Below are positions 17,987 through 27,500 of a stretch of 64,000 nt of DNA, piece by piece (position 1 is the stretch's first letter; each line of letters begins with the position of its first letter). The translations under genes were made by a program, and so were the position numbers. The notes beneath the pieces were generated by a model. It ran no database searches and had not been told where the DNA came from. It was given only the letters and a program-made list of their open reading frames with translations. The stretch lies in NCBI RefSeq assembly GCF_019457535.1, contig NZ_CP080417.1, positions 3,348,001-3,412,000 on the forward strand, in the 5' to 3' direction. Source of the DNA: Shewanella halotolerans (lineage in GTDB: Bacteria > Pseudomonadota > Gammaproteobacteria > Enterobacterales > Shewanellaceae).

Positions 17987-19546
17987 TCAAAAGCCAGCTT
18001 TCATCCTCCAGGGGCGAATTCCCAACAATAACATAGCCAGCAGGTAGACCACAGCCCCTGCGCCAATCAAATAGGCCAGCTGAGTTGCCCTGCCCACAAA
18101 TGAAAGCGCTAGCCAGGTATCAACGCCTGGTAACAATAGATAAAGCACGGCGATCATCAGCGCGGCGGCAACCAAAGTTTTACCCATAAACACAAAAGTC
18201 TGATGCGAGATCTGATACACCCCGGCGCGATGCAGGCCACGATAAAGCAGGCTTGCATTGAGCAGCGCCGATAACGAGGTGGCAATCGCCAAGCCCACAT
18301 AACCGAATGGAAACACAAAAATCAGATTAAACACCATGTTACTCACCATGGCGACTATGCCGTAACGCACAGGGGTTTTGGTATCCTGACGGGAGTAATA
18401 GCCCGGCGCCAGCACCTTGATCAACATGAAACTCAGCAGACCCGAACCATAGGCCATTAAACTATAAGAGGCCATATCCACATCATCTAGCGTGAAGGCG
18501 CCGCGCATGAAGAGCACCATCAACATGGGCTTAGCCAGGACGATCAGGCCGCACATGGCTGGCACCCCCATCAGCAGAATCGCCTTAATCCCCCAATCCA
18601 TCGTCTTGGCAAAACCATCCCCCTCCGCATTAACATGCTTCTTCGACAGCGCGGGCAAGATAACGGTAGCGATGGCGATACCAAACAGACCTAAGGGGAA
18701 TTCCAGCAGTCGATCTGAGTAGTAGAGCCAGCTGATCGACCCCGTCACCAAGAAACTGGCGATAAAGGTATCGAGCAGCAAGTTGATCTGCGACACAGAC
18801 ACGCCAAACAGCGCGGGTAGCATCAGGGTACGTATCTTAACGACGCCAGGGTGATGCCAGCCCCATGACGGCTTAACCAGAGCCTTCTCTCTAAATAGAA
18901 AGGGGATCTGAAACAAAAACTGGATCAGGCCACCGGCGAAGACGCCCCAGGCCAGGCCTATCTCCGGCTGATCGAGCTTAGGCGCCAGAAACAGCGCAGC
19001 ACTGATGATGGCAACGTTTAAAAACACCGGGGTAAAGGCCGACACTGCAAAGCGGCCACGGGTGTTGAGTATCGATCCCGCCAGGGCGGTAAAGGTAATA
19101 AACCAGAGGTAGGGGAAGGTGATCTTCAACATTAGTGATGCCAGCTCGAACTTCTGACCATTTGGCTCATCGTTTAGCCAGGCCAGGAACCAGCCGCCAC
19201 CAAACAGTGCCGTTAATAGTGGCGAAGCGATCACCCCCACCAGAGTCACTAAAGTCACCACCAGTCCAAGCGTACCTGCTACCTTGGCGAGCAACTCGCG
19301 AACCGCCTGGTCGTCATGTTTCTCTTGATATTCGGTCAAGACAGGCACGAAGGCCTGGGCAAAGGCGCCTTCGGCAAATAATCGGCGTAAAAAATTTGGG
19401 ATCTTGTTGGCAAAAAAGAAGACGTCGGCGCTACTCCCTGCCCCCATTAAATTGGCGATAACCACGTCTCGCACTAAGCCTAAAACACGAGAAATCAGCG
19501 TCATAGCACTCACGATCATGCCTGACTTAAATAGTTTCTTGCTCAA
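17987..19546 (-). CDS. murJ: Lipid II flippase MurJ (MviN)
   Basis: 519 residues from a TTG at 19546. The TTG is chosen because LSKKLFKSGMIVSAMTLISRVLG aligns with the family N-terminus and GGGGG lies just upstream; an ATG at 19645 would add a 33-residue hydrophilic extension not found in the family, and the ATG at 19519 would cut the first helix. About 14 membrane helices, with signature RVLGLVRDVVIANLMGAG and ADVFFFANKIPNFLRRLFAEGAF. It flips lipid II across the inner membrane for peptidoglycan synthesis. Divergent from rpsT, as in many gammaproteobacteria. Confidence 0.92.
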   Translation of the reverse strand: MSKKLFKSGMIVSAMTLISRVLGLVRDVVIANLMGAGSSADVFFFANKIPNFLRRLFAEGAFAQAFVPVLTEYQEKHDDQAVRELLAKVAGTLGLVVTLVTLVGVIASPLLTALFGGGWFLAWLNDEPNGQKFELASLMLKITFPYLWFITFTALAGSILNTRGRFAVSAFTPVFLNVAIISAALFLAPKLDQPEIGLAWGVFAGGLIQFLFQIPFLFREKALVKPSWGWHHPGVVKIRTLMLPALFGVSVSQINLLLDTFIASFLVTGSISWLYYSDRLLEFPLGLFGIAIATVILPALSKKHVNAEGDGFAKTMDWGIKAILLMGVPAMCGLIVLAKPMLMVLFMRGAFTLDDVDMASYSLMAYGSGLLSFMLIKVLAPGYYSRQDTKTPVRYGIVAMVSNMVFNLIFVFPFGYVGLAIATSLSALLNASLLYRGLHRAGVYQISHQTFVFMGKTLVAAALMIAVLYLLLPGVDTWLALSFVGRATQLAYLIGAGAVVYLLAMLLLGIRPWRMKAGF

Positions 19547-19722
19547 AGTTCCCCCTGAAACGAGCACTACAGGTGTATCGAGCAAGTTAAAAAGTCGACT
19601 ACCCCCTGTCACCAAGCAGCAAATACTGCTAGAATAGCGCACCATATTACACGAGTTAGGTTGAAGAACGCCAAGTCTGCTCTGATTAATTTATCTTTAG
19701 GATAAAGATCCGATCATTGTCA

Positions 19723-19751
19723 TTGACAAACTGACGAAAAAAAGGCATATT
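19723..19751 (+). promoter_or_regulatory. Predicted rpsT promoter
   Basis: TTGACA at 19723-19728 and CATATT at 19746-19751 with a 17-base spacer, about 40 bases before the rpsT start codon. Confidence 0.5.
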
Positions 19752-19793
19752 CCTCGACCTTTAAAAATATCTAACCCTTTTAGGAGTTGCACC

Positions 19794-20060
19794 TTGGCTA
19801 ATAGCAAGTCTGCAAAGAAGCGCGCGCTTCAATCTGAAAAACGTCGTCAGCACAACGCTAGCCGTCGTTCTATGCTACGTTCTTACGTTAAGAAAGTAAT
19901 CGCTGCGATCAACACTGGCGATCACAAAGCGGCAACTGAAGCATTCAATGCTGCACAACCAATTGTTGACCGTATGGCGACTAAAGGTCTTATTCACAAG
20001 AATAAAGCTGCCCGTCATAAGGCTCGTCTAAACGCTAAGATCAAAGCACTAGCTGCTTAA
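19794..20060 (+). CDS. rpsT: 30S ribosomal protein S20
   Basis: 88 residues, basic: MANSKSAKKRALQSEKRR ... ARHKARLNAKIKALAA, full family length. The start codon is TTG (19794) with AGGAG 8 bases upstream; E. coli rpsT also uses UUG, where the weak start is part of autoregulation. Followed by a strong terminator. Confidence 0.97.
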   Translation: MANSKSAKKRALQSEKRRQHNASRRSMLRSYVKKVIAAINTGDHKAATEAFNAAQPIVDRMATKGLIHKNKAARHKARLNAKIKALAA

Positions 20061-20074
20061 TCTTTTAGCGATAT

Positions 20075-20101
20075 AAAAAACCGGCTCAGGCCGGTTTTTT
20101 T
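20075..20101 (+). terminator. rpsT terminator
   Basis: GC-rich stem CCGGC/GCCGG (20081-20085, 20090-20094) with a short loop, followed by T7 and preceded by A6. Confidence 0.92.
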
Positions 20102-20279
20102 GTGCCTGTCGTTCGAGCACCAATCAATCTCGCCACTTCACACAAACAGCATTCAAGCGGCATTAGTGTCACTCGAAAATTCACAAACACCCTATACCAG
20201 CAAACTCCCAGAGCCAAAAAACAAAAAAGCTGACGGCCAGTAGCCCATCAGCTTTCTATCTGCGCTATTTTCAAGCCTT

Positions 20280-20576
20280 TTAGTGGCAATAGATAGTGTT
20301 AAGTAACTTAATAATTTCAGATACTTCCTTGCTTTTCAGCGAATAAAATACCGTTTGCGCTTCTTTTCGCGTTTCGACCAAATTGTCTTTACGAAGCCAT
20401 GCTAAGTGTTGCGACAGCGCAGATTGGCTAAGCCCTAGCTTTTTATTCATCTCACCGACGCACATCTCACCTTCGCTCAACAAGTAGCATAAGATGAACA
20501 GCCGGCGTTCATTTGCTAAAGCCTTTAGCAATACAACAGCATTATCCGCTCGTTGCTGCATCAATTCTATATTCAT
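20280..20576 (-). CDS. hlyU: ArsR-family HlyU-like regulator
   Basis: 98 residues from the ATG at 20576 (AGGAG is 12 bases upstream; a TTG three codons earlier is the alternative). Winged helix-turn-helix: VLLKALANERRLFILC, LGLSQSALSQHLAWLRKDNLV, RKEAQTVFYSL. It closely matches Vibrio HlyU across the domain. Cysteines at residues 30 and 97 sit where HlyU, SqrR and BigR have the pair that senses reactive sulfur or redox state. A metal site is not apparent. Stand-alone gene, divergent from the M28 peptidase. Targets unknown. Confidence 0.78.
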   Translation of the reverse strand: MNIELMQQRADNAVVLLKALANERRLFILCYLLSEGEMCVGEMNKKLGLSQSALSQHLAWLRKDNLVETRKEAQTVFYSLKSKEVSEIIKLLNTIYCH

Positions 20577-20711
20577 TACGAGCAATTTCTCCTAAAACAA
20601 ACCCCGGCACTAATATAGCGTTGACTTAAAGATATAGTCGGGACATAAAGCACACTTTTTGCTAGATTGTTTTCAAAAATGGGACATACGTAATAAAAAT
20701 AAAGGAAACTC

Positions 20712-22118
20712 ATGAAAAGCTCCCCTCTCATCCTCCTAACGACACTCTTTTTCGGCGGCCTATTTGCCTGTCAAAATGCGGCGGCAACAGACACAAATCA
20801 AAGTGTTAGTGCCAAGCTACAGCGGCAAGCACTCTCTTCAAGCCTGGCCTATGATATTGTCGAATCACTCACGGTCGAAGTCGGCCCTAGACTCGCCGGC
20901 AGCGACAAAGACTTGGTCGCCGTAGAGTGGGCAGAGAAAAAGTTAGGCTCACTAGGTTTTGATAAGGTCTATAAGGAAGCCGTTCAGGTGCCCGTATGGC
21001 AACGAGGCGAGGCCACGGCCAATATCGTCTCCCCTTATGCCCAGCCATTGGTGCTCACCGCCTTAGGTGGCAGTATCGGCACGCCGGAAGAAGGGATTAG
21101 CGCGCCAATCGTCCGCTTCGAGACTCTGGACGAACTGAAGCAAGCCGATCAGAGTCTGGTTGCGGGCAAGATTGTCTTTATCGACCACGTCACCCCTAGA
21201 TTCAAGACGGGTAAAGGCTATGGCATGACGGTTGGCGGACGATCACGGGGCGCCATCGCCGCCGCAGAGAAAGGCGCACTCGCCATAGTGATCCGCTCCA
21301 TCGGCACAGACCATGACAGAATGGCCCATACCGGCATGATGCGCTATCAAGAAGGGGTAAATAAGATCCCGGCTGCAGCCATGTCCAATCCTGATGCAGA
21401 CTTGGTCACCCTGATGCTTAAGCGCGATCCCAACGTCGTGCTACATCTTGAGATGAGCCCTAAGAACCTTGGCTACGCCACATCCTATAATGTGATTGCC
21501 GAGGTTACTGGCAGCAGAAAACCCGATGAGATAGTGCTTATCGGTGCGCACCTGGATTCATGGGATGAAGGTACTGGCGCCATCGATGACGGTGCAGGCG
21601 TGGCCATTGTGACCGCCGCAGGCCATTACATCTCTCAGTTACCCGTTAAACCTGCCCGTACGGTTCGCGTGGTGCTCTACGCCGCCGAAGAACTGGGATT
21701 AATTGGCGGTAAGAGCTACGCCAAAGACCATCAAGCCGAGCTGGCGAAACACTATATTGCCACCGAATCTGATTTTGGCGCCGGGCGTATCTACCAGATC
21801 GACTTTAACGTTGCCGATAAGGCCTTTGCCGCCGTACAGGCCCATACCGGCTCGATGCAGGATAATGGCGTCGCCCCAGGCAACAACAAGGCCTCTGGTG
21901 GCCCTGATGTCTCCATGCTGCCAGGCTATGGCGTACCAGTTGCGTCACTCAGACAAGATGGCAGTGACTATTTCGACTATCACCACACGCCAAACGATAC
22001 CTTGGATAAGATCGATCCTGAGGCGCTGGCGCAAAATGCGGCCGCCTACGCCCAGTTTGCTTACCTCATGGCGCAATCTGAGATTGAGCTAAGACCGCTA
22101 ACCCCTAAGGCCAAATAA
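20712..22118 (+). CDS. Secreted M28-family zinc metallopeptidase
   Basis: 468 residues with a Sec signal peptide of about 26 residues. A cysteine at residue 20 (LFAC) resembles a lipobox but has Phe at -2, so a lipoprotein is only possible. A PA-like insert (about 110-245) interrupts the peptidase. The catalytic domain shows zinc and catalytic residues in IGAHLDSWDEGTGAIDDGAG, YAAEELGLIGG, TESDFG and the late HHTPNDT histidine. Likely an aminopeptidase or carboxypeptidase (Q-type, M28) of the periplasm or outside. GGA ribosome site 6 bases before ATG. Confidence 0.88.
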   Translation: MKSSPLILLTTLFFGGLFACQNAAATDTNQSVSAKLQRQALSSSLAYDIVESLTVEVGPRLAGSDKDLVAVEWAEKKLGSLGFDKVYKEAVQVPVWQRGEATANIVSPYAQPLVLTALGGSIGTPEEGISAPIVRFETLDELKQADQSLVAGKIVFIDHVTPRFKTGKGYGMTVGGRSRGAIAAAEKGALAIVIRSIGTDHDRMAHTGMMRYQEGVNKIPAAAMSNPDADLVTLMLKRDPNVVLHLEMSPKNLGYATSYNVIAEVTGSRKPDEIVLIGAHLDSWDEGTGAIDDGAGVAIVTAAGHYISQLPVKPARTVRVVLYAAEELGLIGGKSYAKDHQAELAKHYIATESDFGAGRIYQIDFNVADKAFAAVQAHTGSMQDNGVAPGNNKASGGPDVSMLPGYGVPVASLRQDGSDYFDYHHTPNDTLDKIDPEALAQNAAAYAQFAYLMAQSEIELRPLTPKAK

Positions 22119-22218
22119 TCAAAGCAAAGGCCTTGATAATCAGCCTCAGATGATAGCCAACGTGCGCTCATGGCCAACGAGAGCTCATTGCATACTTAAG
22201 TTAAGTTGGCTTAAAACT

Positions 22219-22247
22219 AAAAAAAGCAGCCTATGGCTGCTTTTTTT
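22219..22247. terminator. Bidirectional terminator between M28 peptidase and yaaA
   Basis: 6-bp stem GCAGCC/GGCTGC (22226-22231, 22235-22240), loop TAT, A7 on the left and T7 on the right, serving both convergent genes. Confidence 0.92.
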
Positions 22248-22290
22248 ATCGCATTGACAGAGTCTTTCACTCTGCAAATCAGTTTTTAGC

Positions 22291-23067
22291 TTAGGCTTGC
22301 TCTTCTCGCAGAAACACAGGCTCATTAACGCTGGACTCCGCCTCACTGTAGTAATAGCCCGCGATGTCAAACTTAAGAAGCTCTTCATAGCGGCTCACTT
22401 TGTTATCAAGCATGTAGCGCACCATCATGCCGCGGGCCTTCTTGGCGAAGAAACTAATCACCTTATACTGACCATTCTTCTTATCCTTAAAGATAGGCGT
22501 GATCACCTGTCCCTGGATCTGCTTTGGCTTCACCGCTTTAAAGTACTCGTTTGATGCCAGGTTCACCAGGATATCATCGCCCTGCTCGGCCAGCGCCTTG
22601 TTGACCTCCTCGGTAACTATATCGCCCCAAAACTGATATAGGTTCGCCCCGCGGTCATTCGCCAGCTTAGTGCCCATCTCCAGACGGTAAGCCTGCATCA
22701 GGTCCAGAGGGCGCAGCAGGCCATAGAGGCCTGACAGGATACGCAGATGCCGCTGGGCGCGCTCCAGGCTCTCCTCAGACAGAGTATCGGCATCCAGCCC
22801 GGTATAGACATCGCCACGAAAGGCAAACAGCGCCTGCTTGGCATTGCCCAGATTAAAATCGCGATGCCACTGTGCAAAACGTGCGGCATTGAGCCCTGCA
22901 ATCTTGTCGCTGACCTTCATCAAGGAGGCGATATCGGCTGGTGTTAGCTCTCGACACACCTTTATCAAGGCTTCACTGTGTTCGAGCAGTGCAGGCAAAG
23001 TAAAGGTTTGGGTACTTGCTGGCGTTTCATAATCCAGGGTTTTAGCCGGAGAGACTAAGATCAGCAT
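22291..23067 (-). CDS. yaaA: YaaA family peroxide-stress protein (DUF328)
   Basis: 258 residues, full family length. Family motifs: MLILVSPAKTLDY at the N-terminus, GDVYTGLDA, LSGLYGLLRPLDLMQAYRLEMGTKL, NLASNEYFKAV, and ISFFAKKARGMMVRYM. In E. coli YaaA lowers free iron and limits damage under hydrogen peroxide and binds DNA; the biochemical activity is not settled. Single-gene unit. Confidence 0.93.
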   Translation of the reverse strand: MLILVSPAKTLDYETPASTQTFTLPALLEHSEALIKVCRELTPADIASLMKVSDKIAGLNAARFAQWHRDFNLGNAKQALFAFRGDVYTGLDADTLSEESLERAQRHLRILSGLYGLLRPLDLMQAYRLEMGTKLANDRGANLYQFWGDIVTEEVNKALAEQGDDILVNLASNEYFKAVKPKQIQGQVITPIFKDKKNGQYKVISFFAKKARGMMVRYMLDNKVSRYEELLKFDIAGYYYSEAESSVNEPVFLREEQA

Positions 23068-23124
23068 AAATTATCCTTTGTATCTAACATTAAGCGAGGT
23101 GACTATCATACTGACGCAGACAGT

Positions 23125-23155
23125 AAAAAACCACGCCCTTGGAGCGTGGTTTTTT
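23125..23155 (-). terminator. Terminator after the alanine/glycine symporter gene
   Basis: 6-bp stem CCACGC/GCGTGG (23131-23136, 23144-23149) with a 7-nt loop, A6 on the left and T6 on the right; positioned to end agcS, and it lies just upstream of yaaA. Confidence 0.88.
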
Positions 23156-23194
23156 AGATGGAACTAATAGAGAGGCACGATTAACTCGTTTGGG

Positions 23195-24673
23195 CTAGAC
23201 CTCGGGGACGGCAATCGACTTGCCTTCCTCTTTCGCCAAGACATCGGCACTGGGCTTGCCCTTCCAGATCTTCTCATCCAGACCGTTAAGCTCAGGGAAA
23301 TGCGCCGCATCGAAGGTCGGTACCTTACCAGCCTTTAGCTGCACTTCGTAATCTTTGATCACCGCAAAGGCCACCTTAGAGAGCATAACGATGGCGGCAA
23401 TATTCACTAGCGCCATCAAGCCCATAGAGACATCGGCAAAGTTCCACACCAATTGCAGAGAGGCCACAGAACCCGCCATCACCATGGCCAAAACCAAGGC
23501 GCGGAAAGTATAGAGCACCTTCTTGCTCTTACTCAGGAACAGGATATTACTCTCCGCATAGCTGTAGTTAGCGATGATCGAAGAGAAGCAGAAGAGAATG
23601 ATAGCGAAGGCGACAAAATAAGCAGCCCAGCCACCCACCTCGTTGGTGAGCGCTAATTGCAACAGACCTATGCCCTTCTGCTCACCCGGCGCATCCAGTA
23701 CGCCCGATAACAAGATGATGGCCGCGGTAGCGCTACAGATCACTATGGTATCGACAAACACGCCTATCATCTGCACGAAGCCCTGAGAGGCTGGATGGTT
23801 AGGATTTGGAGATGCTGACGCCGCAATATTGGCCGCACTGCCCATACCCGCTTCGTTAGAGAATAACCCTCTTGCGATACCCGCCATCATGGCGCCCATA
23901 GCGCCGCCGGCTGCTTCTTCCCAACCAAAGGCGCTCTTGACGATATAAGCTAGCGCCGCAGGCACCTGCTCAAGGTTCATCACCAGAACGATCAGGGCAA
24001 TCGCCAGATAAGCCACCGCCATCACAGGCACGATGAGCTCAGAGGCCTTGGCCACTTTCTTCAGGCCGCCGCTGATGATATAGGCCGCAACAGCGACAAT
24101 CACCAGACCCACCATAGTCTTATCTAGCCCAAAAGCATTGTTGAGTGCATCAGTCATGGTATTGGCCTGGGCCGCATTGAAGGCAAAACCGAAGGCGATG
24201 ATCAGTAAGACAGAGAACAGGGAACCCATCCAGCGTTTGCCTAGCCCTTGCTCCATATAATAGGCCGGGCCACCACGGTACTGACCGTCGCTGTCTTTAA
24301 CCTTGTATACCTGAGCCAGGGTCGACTCGATGAAGGCGGTTGCCATCCCAAGCAGGGCGATGAGCCACATCCAGAACACGGCGCCGGCGCCACCGACTGT
24401 AATTGCCACCGCGACCCCTGCCATGTTACCCGTGCCCACACGGGCCGCCATAGAGGTACAAAATACCTGGAACGACGAAATGCCATTGGTTTTTTCACGG
24501 CCTTGTAGCACTAACTTGCTACCGTGACCAAACATACGTAATTGGATAAAGCCCAATCTCAATGTAAACAACACGCCCGCAGCGACCAGCACGTAAATCA
24601 GCACACTGCCCCACAGCATGCCGTTTACCGCGTTGATAGTCGAATCGACTAAATTTAATACAGATTCAAACAT
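23195..24673 (-). CDS. Sodium:alanine/glycine symporter (AGCS family)
   Basis: 492 residues with about 11 membrane helices. AGCS signatures: LRLGFIQLRMFGHG, AARVGTGNMAGVAVAITVGGAGAVFWMW, YRGGPAYYMEQGLG, and GLFSNEAGMGSAANIAASA. It imports alanine or glycine with sodium across the inner membrane. Start ATG at 24673. The 5' leader contains a hairpin (24703-24729), and a consensus CRP site lies about 190 bases upstream. Paralogues differ in substrate, so alanine versus glycine is not decided. Confidence 0.9.
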   Translation of the reverse strand: MFESVLNLVDSTINAVNGMLWGSVLIYVLVAAGVLFTLRLGFIQLRMFGHGSKLVLQGREKTNGISSFQVFCTSMAARVGTGNMAGVAVAITVGGAGAVFWMWLIALLGMATAFIESTLAQVYKVKDSDGQYRGGPAYYMEQGLGKRWMGSLFSVLLIIAFGFAFNAAQANTMTDALNNAFGLDKTMVGLVIVAVAAYIISGGLKKVAKASELIVPVMAVAYLAIALIVLVMNLEQVPAALAYIVKSAFGWEEAAGGAMGAMMAGIARGLFSNEAGMGSAANIAASASPNPNHPASQGFVQMIGVFVDTIVICSATAAIILLSGVLDAPGEQKGIGLLQLALTNEVGGWAAYFVAFAIILFCFSSIIANYSYAESNILFLSKSKKVLYTFRALVLAMVMAGSVASLQLVWNFADVSMGLMALVNIAAIVMLSKVAFAVIKDYEVQLKAGKVPTFDAAHFPELNGLDEKIWKGKPSADVLAKEEGKSIAVPEV

Positions 24674-24864
24674 AGAACTTCTATAACCCTTAGGACGTTT
24701 ATGGTGACCTTGCCGAGCAAGCCGCCACCTTTGTTGAATTTCCTTCCCAATTTGATCGAATATTTTCGGCAGGATTATCTTTTCGAATTATCCTTTCATG
24801 ATGCCAAAACAACATGCCTGCCGAATTCGACACGCCAAAATAGCATACCATCAAAAAAGCACCA

Positions 24865-24880
24865 TGTGATACAGATCACA
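24865..24880. promoter_or_regulatory. Consensus CRP-binding site
   Basis: TGTGA-TACAGA-TCACA is a perfect match to the core CRP consensus TGTGA-N6-TCACA. It lies in the 426-bp divergent region between agcS (192 bases upstream of its ATG) and xfp (220 bases upstream of its ATG), so either or both could be controlled by cAMP-CRP. The remainder of the region is AT-rich with no gene. Confidence 0.75.
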
Positions 24881-25023
24881 GTTACCCATTTACATGACAT
24901 TGCCATCACGCAATCAGACATAAATAAGCTACTGTATTAACGTAACTAACATGGTGTTTACCACCAAAAAATTAACATTCGGCAAATTTAATGACTTTGC
25001 AAAAATAAGATATTGAACACATT

Positions 25024-25042
25024 TTTGTAATAAAATTACAAA
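25024..25042. promoter_or_regulatory. HexR-like operator upstream of xfp
   Basis: Perfect dyad TTTGTAAT-AAA-ATTACAAA; its 15-bp core (25026-25040) fits the TGTAATwwwATTACA motif reported for HexR, the KDPG-responsive regulator of central carbon metabolism in Shewanella. It is 57 bases before the xfp start, in the promoter region. Motif is from established comparative genomics; binding here is inferred. Confidence 0.72.
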
Positions 25043-25099
25043 TATAGTGCCTCACATGAGCTTTGATTAACTTATTGCTTACTATAAATGGGGTTATTT

Positions 25100-27466
25100 A
25101 TGTCACAACAGCAAGAGATCACCGCACTAAAGAAATTTGTAAGAGCGACCAACTTCCTGGCCACCTCGCAAATCTACCTTAAGCAGAACGTACTGCACAA
25201 GCGTCCGCTAGAACATAGCGACATCAAACCCAGACTGCTAGGGCACTGGGGTACTTGTCCAGGTATCAACTTCGTCTACGCAAACGTCAACCGTCTCATC
25301 AAGAAAACCAACCGTCCTTTCCTCTACCTTGTCGGCCCAGGCCATGGCTTCCCAGCCGTACAAGCTAACCTGTTTATGGAAGGATCTTTGAGTCATTTCT
25401 ACCCAGAGACGATTCCATACAACGAGACAGGTATCGAAGATATCTGTAAGAAATTTTCAGCCGCCTATGGCTACCCTTCTCACGCTAACCCAGAAGCACC
25501 GGGTCAGATCCTCGAAGGTGGTGAGCTAGGCTACTCACTCTCAGTTGCCTGGGGTGCAGTGCTGGATAACCCTAACCTAATCGCTACCGTGCTTATCGGT
25601 GACGGTGAATCAGAAACCGGCCCACTGGCAGCCTCTTGGTATGCTAACCGTCTGGTATCTCCAGCCAACAACGGTGCCGTACTGCCAATCGTTCACATCA
25701 ACGGCTACAAGATCTCTGGCCCAACCCGTATGGGACGCATGAGCCACGAAGAACTTGAGCTTGAATTCAAAGGCCTTGGCTACCACCCAATCATTGTCGA
25801 CAGCGACCTTGAAGAAGATGTCTACGTGCAGATGACCAAGGCAATGGATGAATCCTATGCCATGATCGACGCCATTCAGACCAAGGCTCGTAGCGGCGAA
25901 GATGTTGTTAAGCCTCGCTGGCCAGTAATTCTGATGCGCACCGCAAAAGGTTGGACAGGCGTTGCCGAAGACAATGGTAAGAAGCTAGAAGGCAACTGTG
26001 AATCGCACCAAGTTATCGTTAACAAGTGTGCGAAAGACAAACAACACCTTGAAGCCTTAGATCAATGGCTTGCCAGCTACAAGTTCAACGAACTCTATAG
26101 CATCAACGAGCAAAACCAGATCGTGTTCGACAAAGACATTCAATCTTTGCTCCCACCAAAAGAGCTTTGCTGTGGTCGTCAGCACCTGAGCTACGGCGGC
26201 GAAGTGGTACGTTCACTGAACAATCCTAAACTGGAAGACCTGGCCTACGGTGCAGAAACACCTCGAGGCCAACGTGGTTACTCTATGCTGAAGATGGGTC
26301 AATGGATGCGTGATGCATTCAAGCTCAACAGAGACCAGCGCAACCTGCGTATCTTCAGCCCTGACGAAACCTACTCTAACCAGCTGCAAGCTGTGTTTGA
26401 AGAGACAGATCGTGCATGGCAGTGGCCTATCGAAAGCTGGGACGAAGATATGTCTCGCGACGGTCGCGTACTCGAGCTACTATCTGAAAACCTGCTGTTT
26501 GGTATGCTACACGGCTACACAGTAACGGGCCGTCACGGCATGTTCCCAACTTATGAGTCATTCTCACAGGTGGTCTCCTCTATGGCCGACCAATACTGTA
26601 AGTATGTCTATGCAAGCCAAGGCGTACACTTCCGTAAGCCGGTTCCCGCTTGTAACGTAGTGCTCTCTTCACTGCTCGAGCGCCAAGACCACAACGGTTA
26701 TTCTCACCAGAACCCTTCTTTCCTGGGGGCTATGCTTGAGAAACACCCAGAGATCATCTCGGCTTATCTGCCAGCAGATGCTAACTCTACCCTGGTTTAC
26801 ACAGAACGTGCCTTCGCCGATCGCGATAAGCTCAACATCATCGCCGCCGGTAAGAAAGAGCTCCCACAATGGCTAACACTGGACGAAGCCCGTCAACAGG
26901 CTAAAGATGGTGTCATGGTGTGGGACTTCGCCTCAGATGAAAACCCAGACGTGGTACTGGCAGGCTGTGGTGACTATGTCACCCAAGAATGTATGGCCTC
27001 TCTGGTCATCCTGCGTGAGCTGCTACCAAGAGTGCGCGTACGCTTCGTCAGCGTAACCGAGCTAACCAGCAGCGGTTTGGGTAGCCGTAAGTTCCAAAGC
27101 AAGCCTTGGATGATGGATGAGATCTTCACCGCCGATAAGGGTGTGGTCTTCAACTACCACGGTTATCCAAACACCATCAAGAAACTGGTATTCGATTACA
27201 AAGGTAGCCACAGATTCCGCATCAAGGGCTATGAAGAGGAAGGTTCAACCACTACGCCATTCGATATGGGTGTGCGTAACGGTACTTCTCGCTACCACCT
27301 GGTTATCGATATGGCTTACAAGCTATTCCAACAAGGTGTGATCGACGAGACACAACACGTTGCCATCACCACTGACATGCTACAGCGTCTGGTTGACCAC
27401 CGTAACTACATCAAGGCAAACGGTGTCGACCCAGAAAACATCGAAAACTGGATCTGGACACGTTAA
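25100..27466 (+). CDS. xfp: Xylulose-5-phosphate/fructose-6-phosphate phosphoketolase
   Basis: 788 residues from the ATG at 25100 (GGGG 6 bases upstream); an ATG four codons earlier is possible. Thiamine-diphosphate enzyme cleaving Xu5P (and often F6P) with phosphate to acetyl-phosphate plus glyceraldehyde-3-P or erythrose-4-P. Motifs: LLGHWGTCPG, VGPGHGFPAVQANLFMEGS, GDGESETGPLA (ThDP/Mg site), HINGYKISGPT, and GYTVTGRHGMFPTYESF. Full length for the family. Monocistronic with a terminator. The HexR-like site and nearby tal-pgi suggest it joins pentose-phosphate flow to acetyl-P production. Confidence 0.95.
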   Translation: MSQQQEITALKKFVRATNFLATSQIYLKQNVLHKRPLEHSDIKPRLLGHWGTCPGINFVYANVNRLIKKTNRPFLYLVGPGHGFPAVQANLFMEGSLSHFYPETIPYNETGIEDICKKFSAAYGYPSHANPEAPGQILEGGELGYSLSVAWGAVLDNPNLIATVLIGDGESETGPLAASWYANRLVSPANNGAVLPIVHINGYKISGPTRMGRMSHEELELEFKGLGYHPIIVDSDLEEDVYVQMTKAMDESYAMIDAIQTKARSGEDVVKPRWPVILMRTAKGWTGVAEDNGKKLEGNCESHQVIVNKCAKDKQHLEALDQWLASYKFNELYSINEQNQIVFDKDIQSLLPPKELCCGRQHLSYGGEVVRSLNNPKLEDLAYGAETPRGQRGYSMLKMGQWMRDAFKLNRDQRNLRIFSPDETYSNQLQAVFEETDRAWQWPIESWDEDMSRDGRVLELLSENLLFGMLHGYTVTGRHGMFPTYESFSQVVSSMADQYCKYVYASQGVHFRKPVPACNVVLSSLLERQDHNGYSHQNPSFLGAMLEKHPEIISAYLPADANSTLVYTERAFADRDKLNIIAAGKKELPQWLTLDEARQQAKDGVMVWDFASDENPDVVLAGCGDYVTQECMASLVILRELLPRVRVRFVSVTELTSSGLGSRKFQSKPWMMDEIFTADKGVVFNYHGYPNTIKKLVFDYKGSHRFRIKGYEEEGSTTTPFDMGVRNGTSRYHLVIDMAYKLFQQGVIDETQHVAITTDMLQRLVDHRNYIKANGVDPENIENWIWTR

Positions 27467-27500
27467 GAATAGATTAACGCTACGTTAATTATTCTACTAG

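Noticed and set aside
24674..24740. Glycine riboswitch in the agcS leader
   Set aside because: The tandem aptamer consensus is absent; only a simple hairpin is present.
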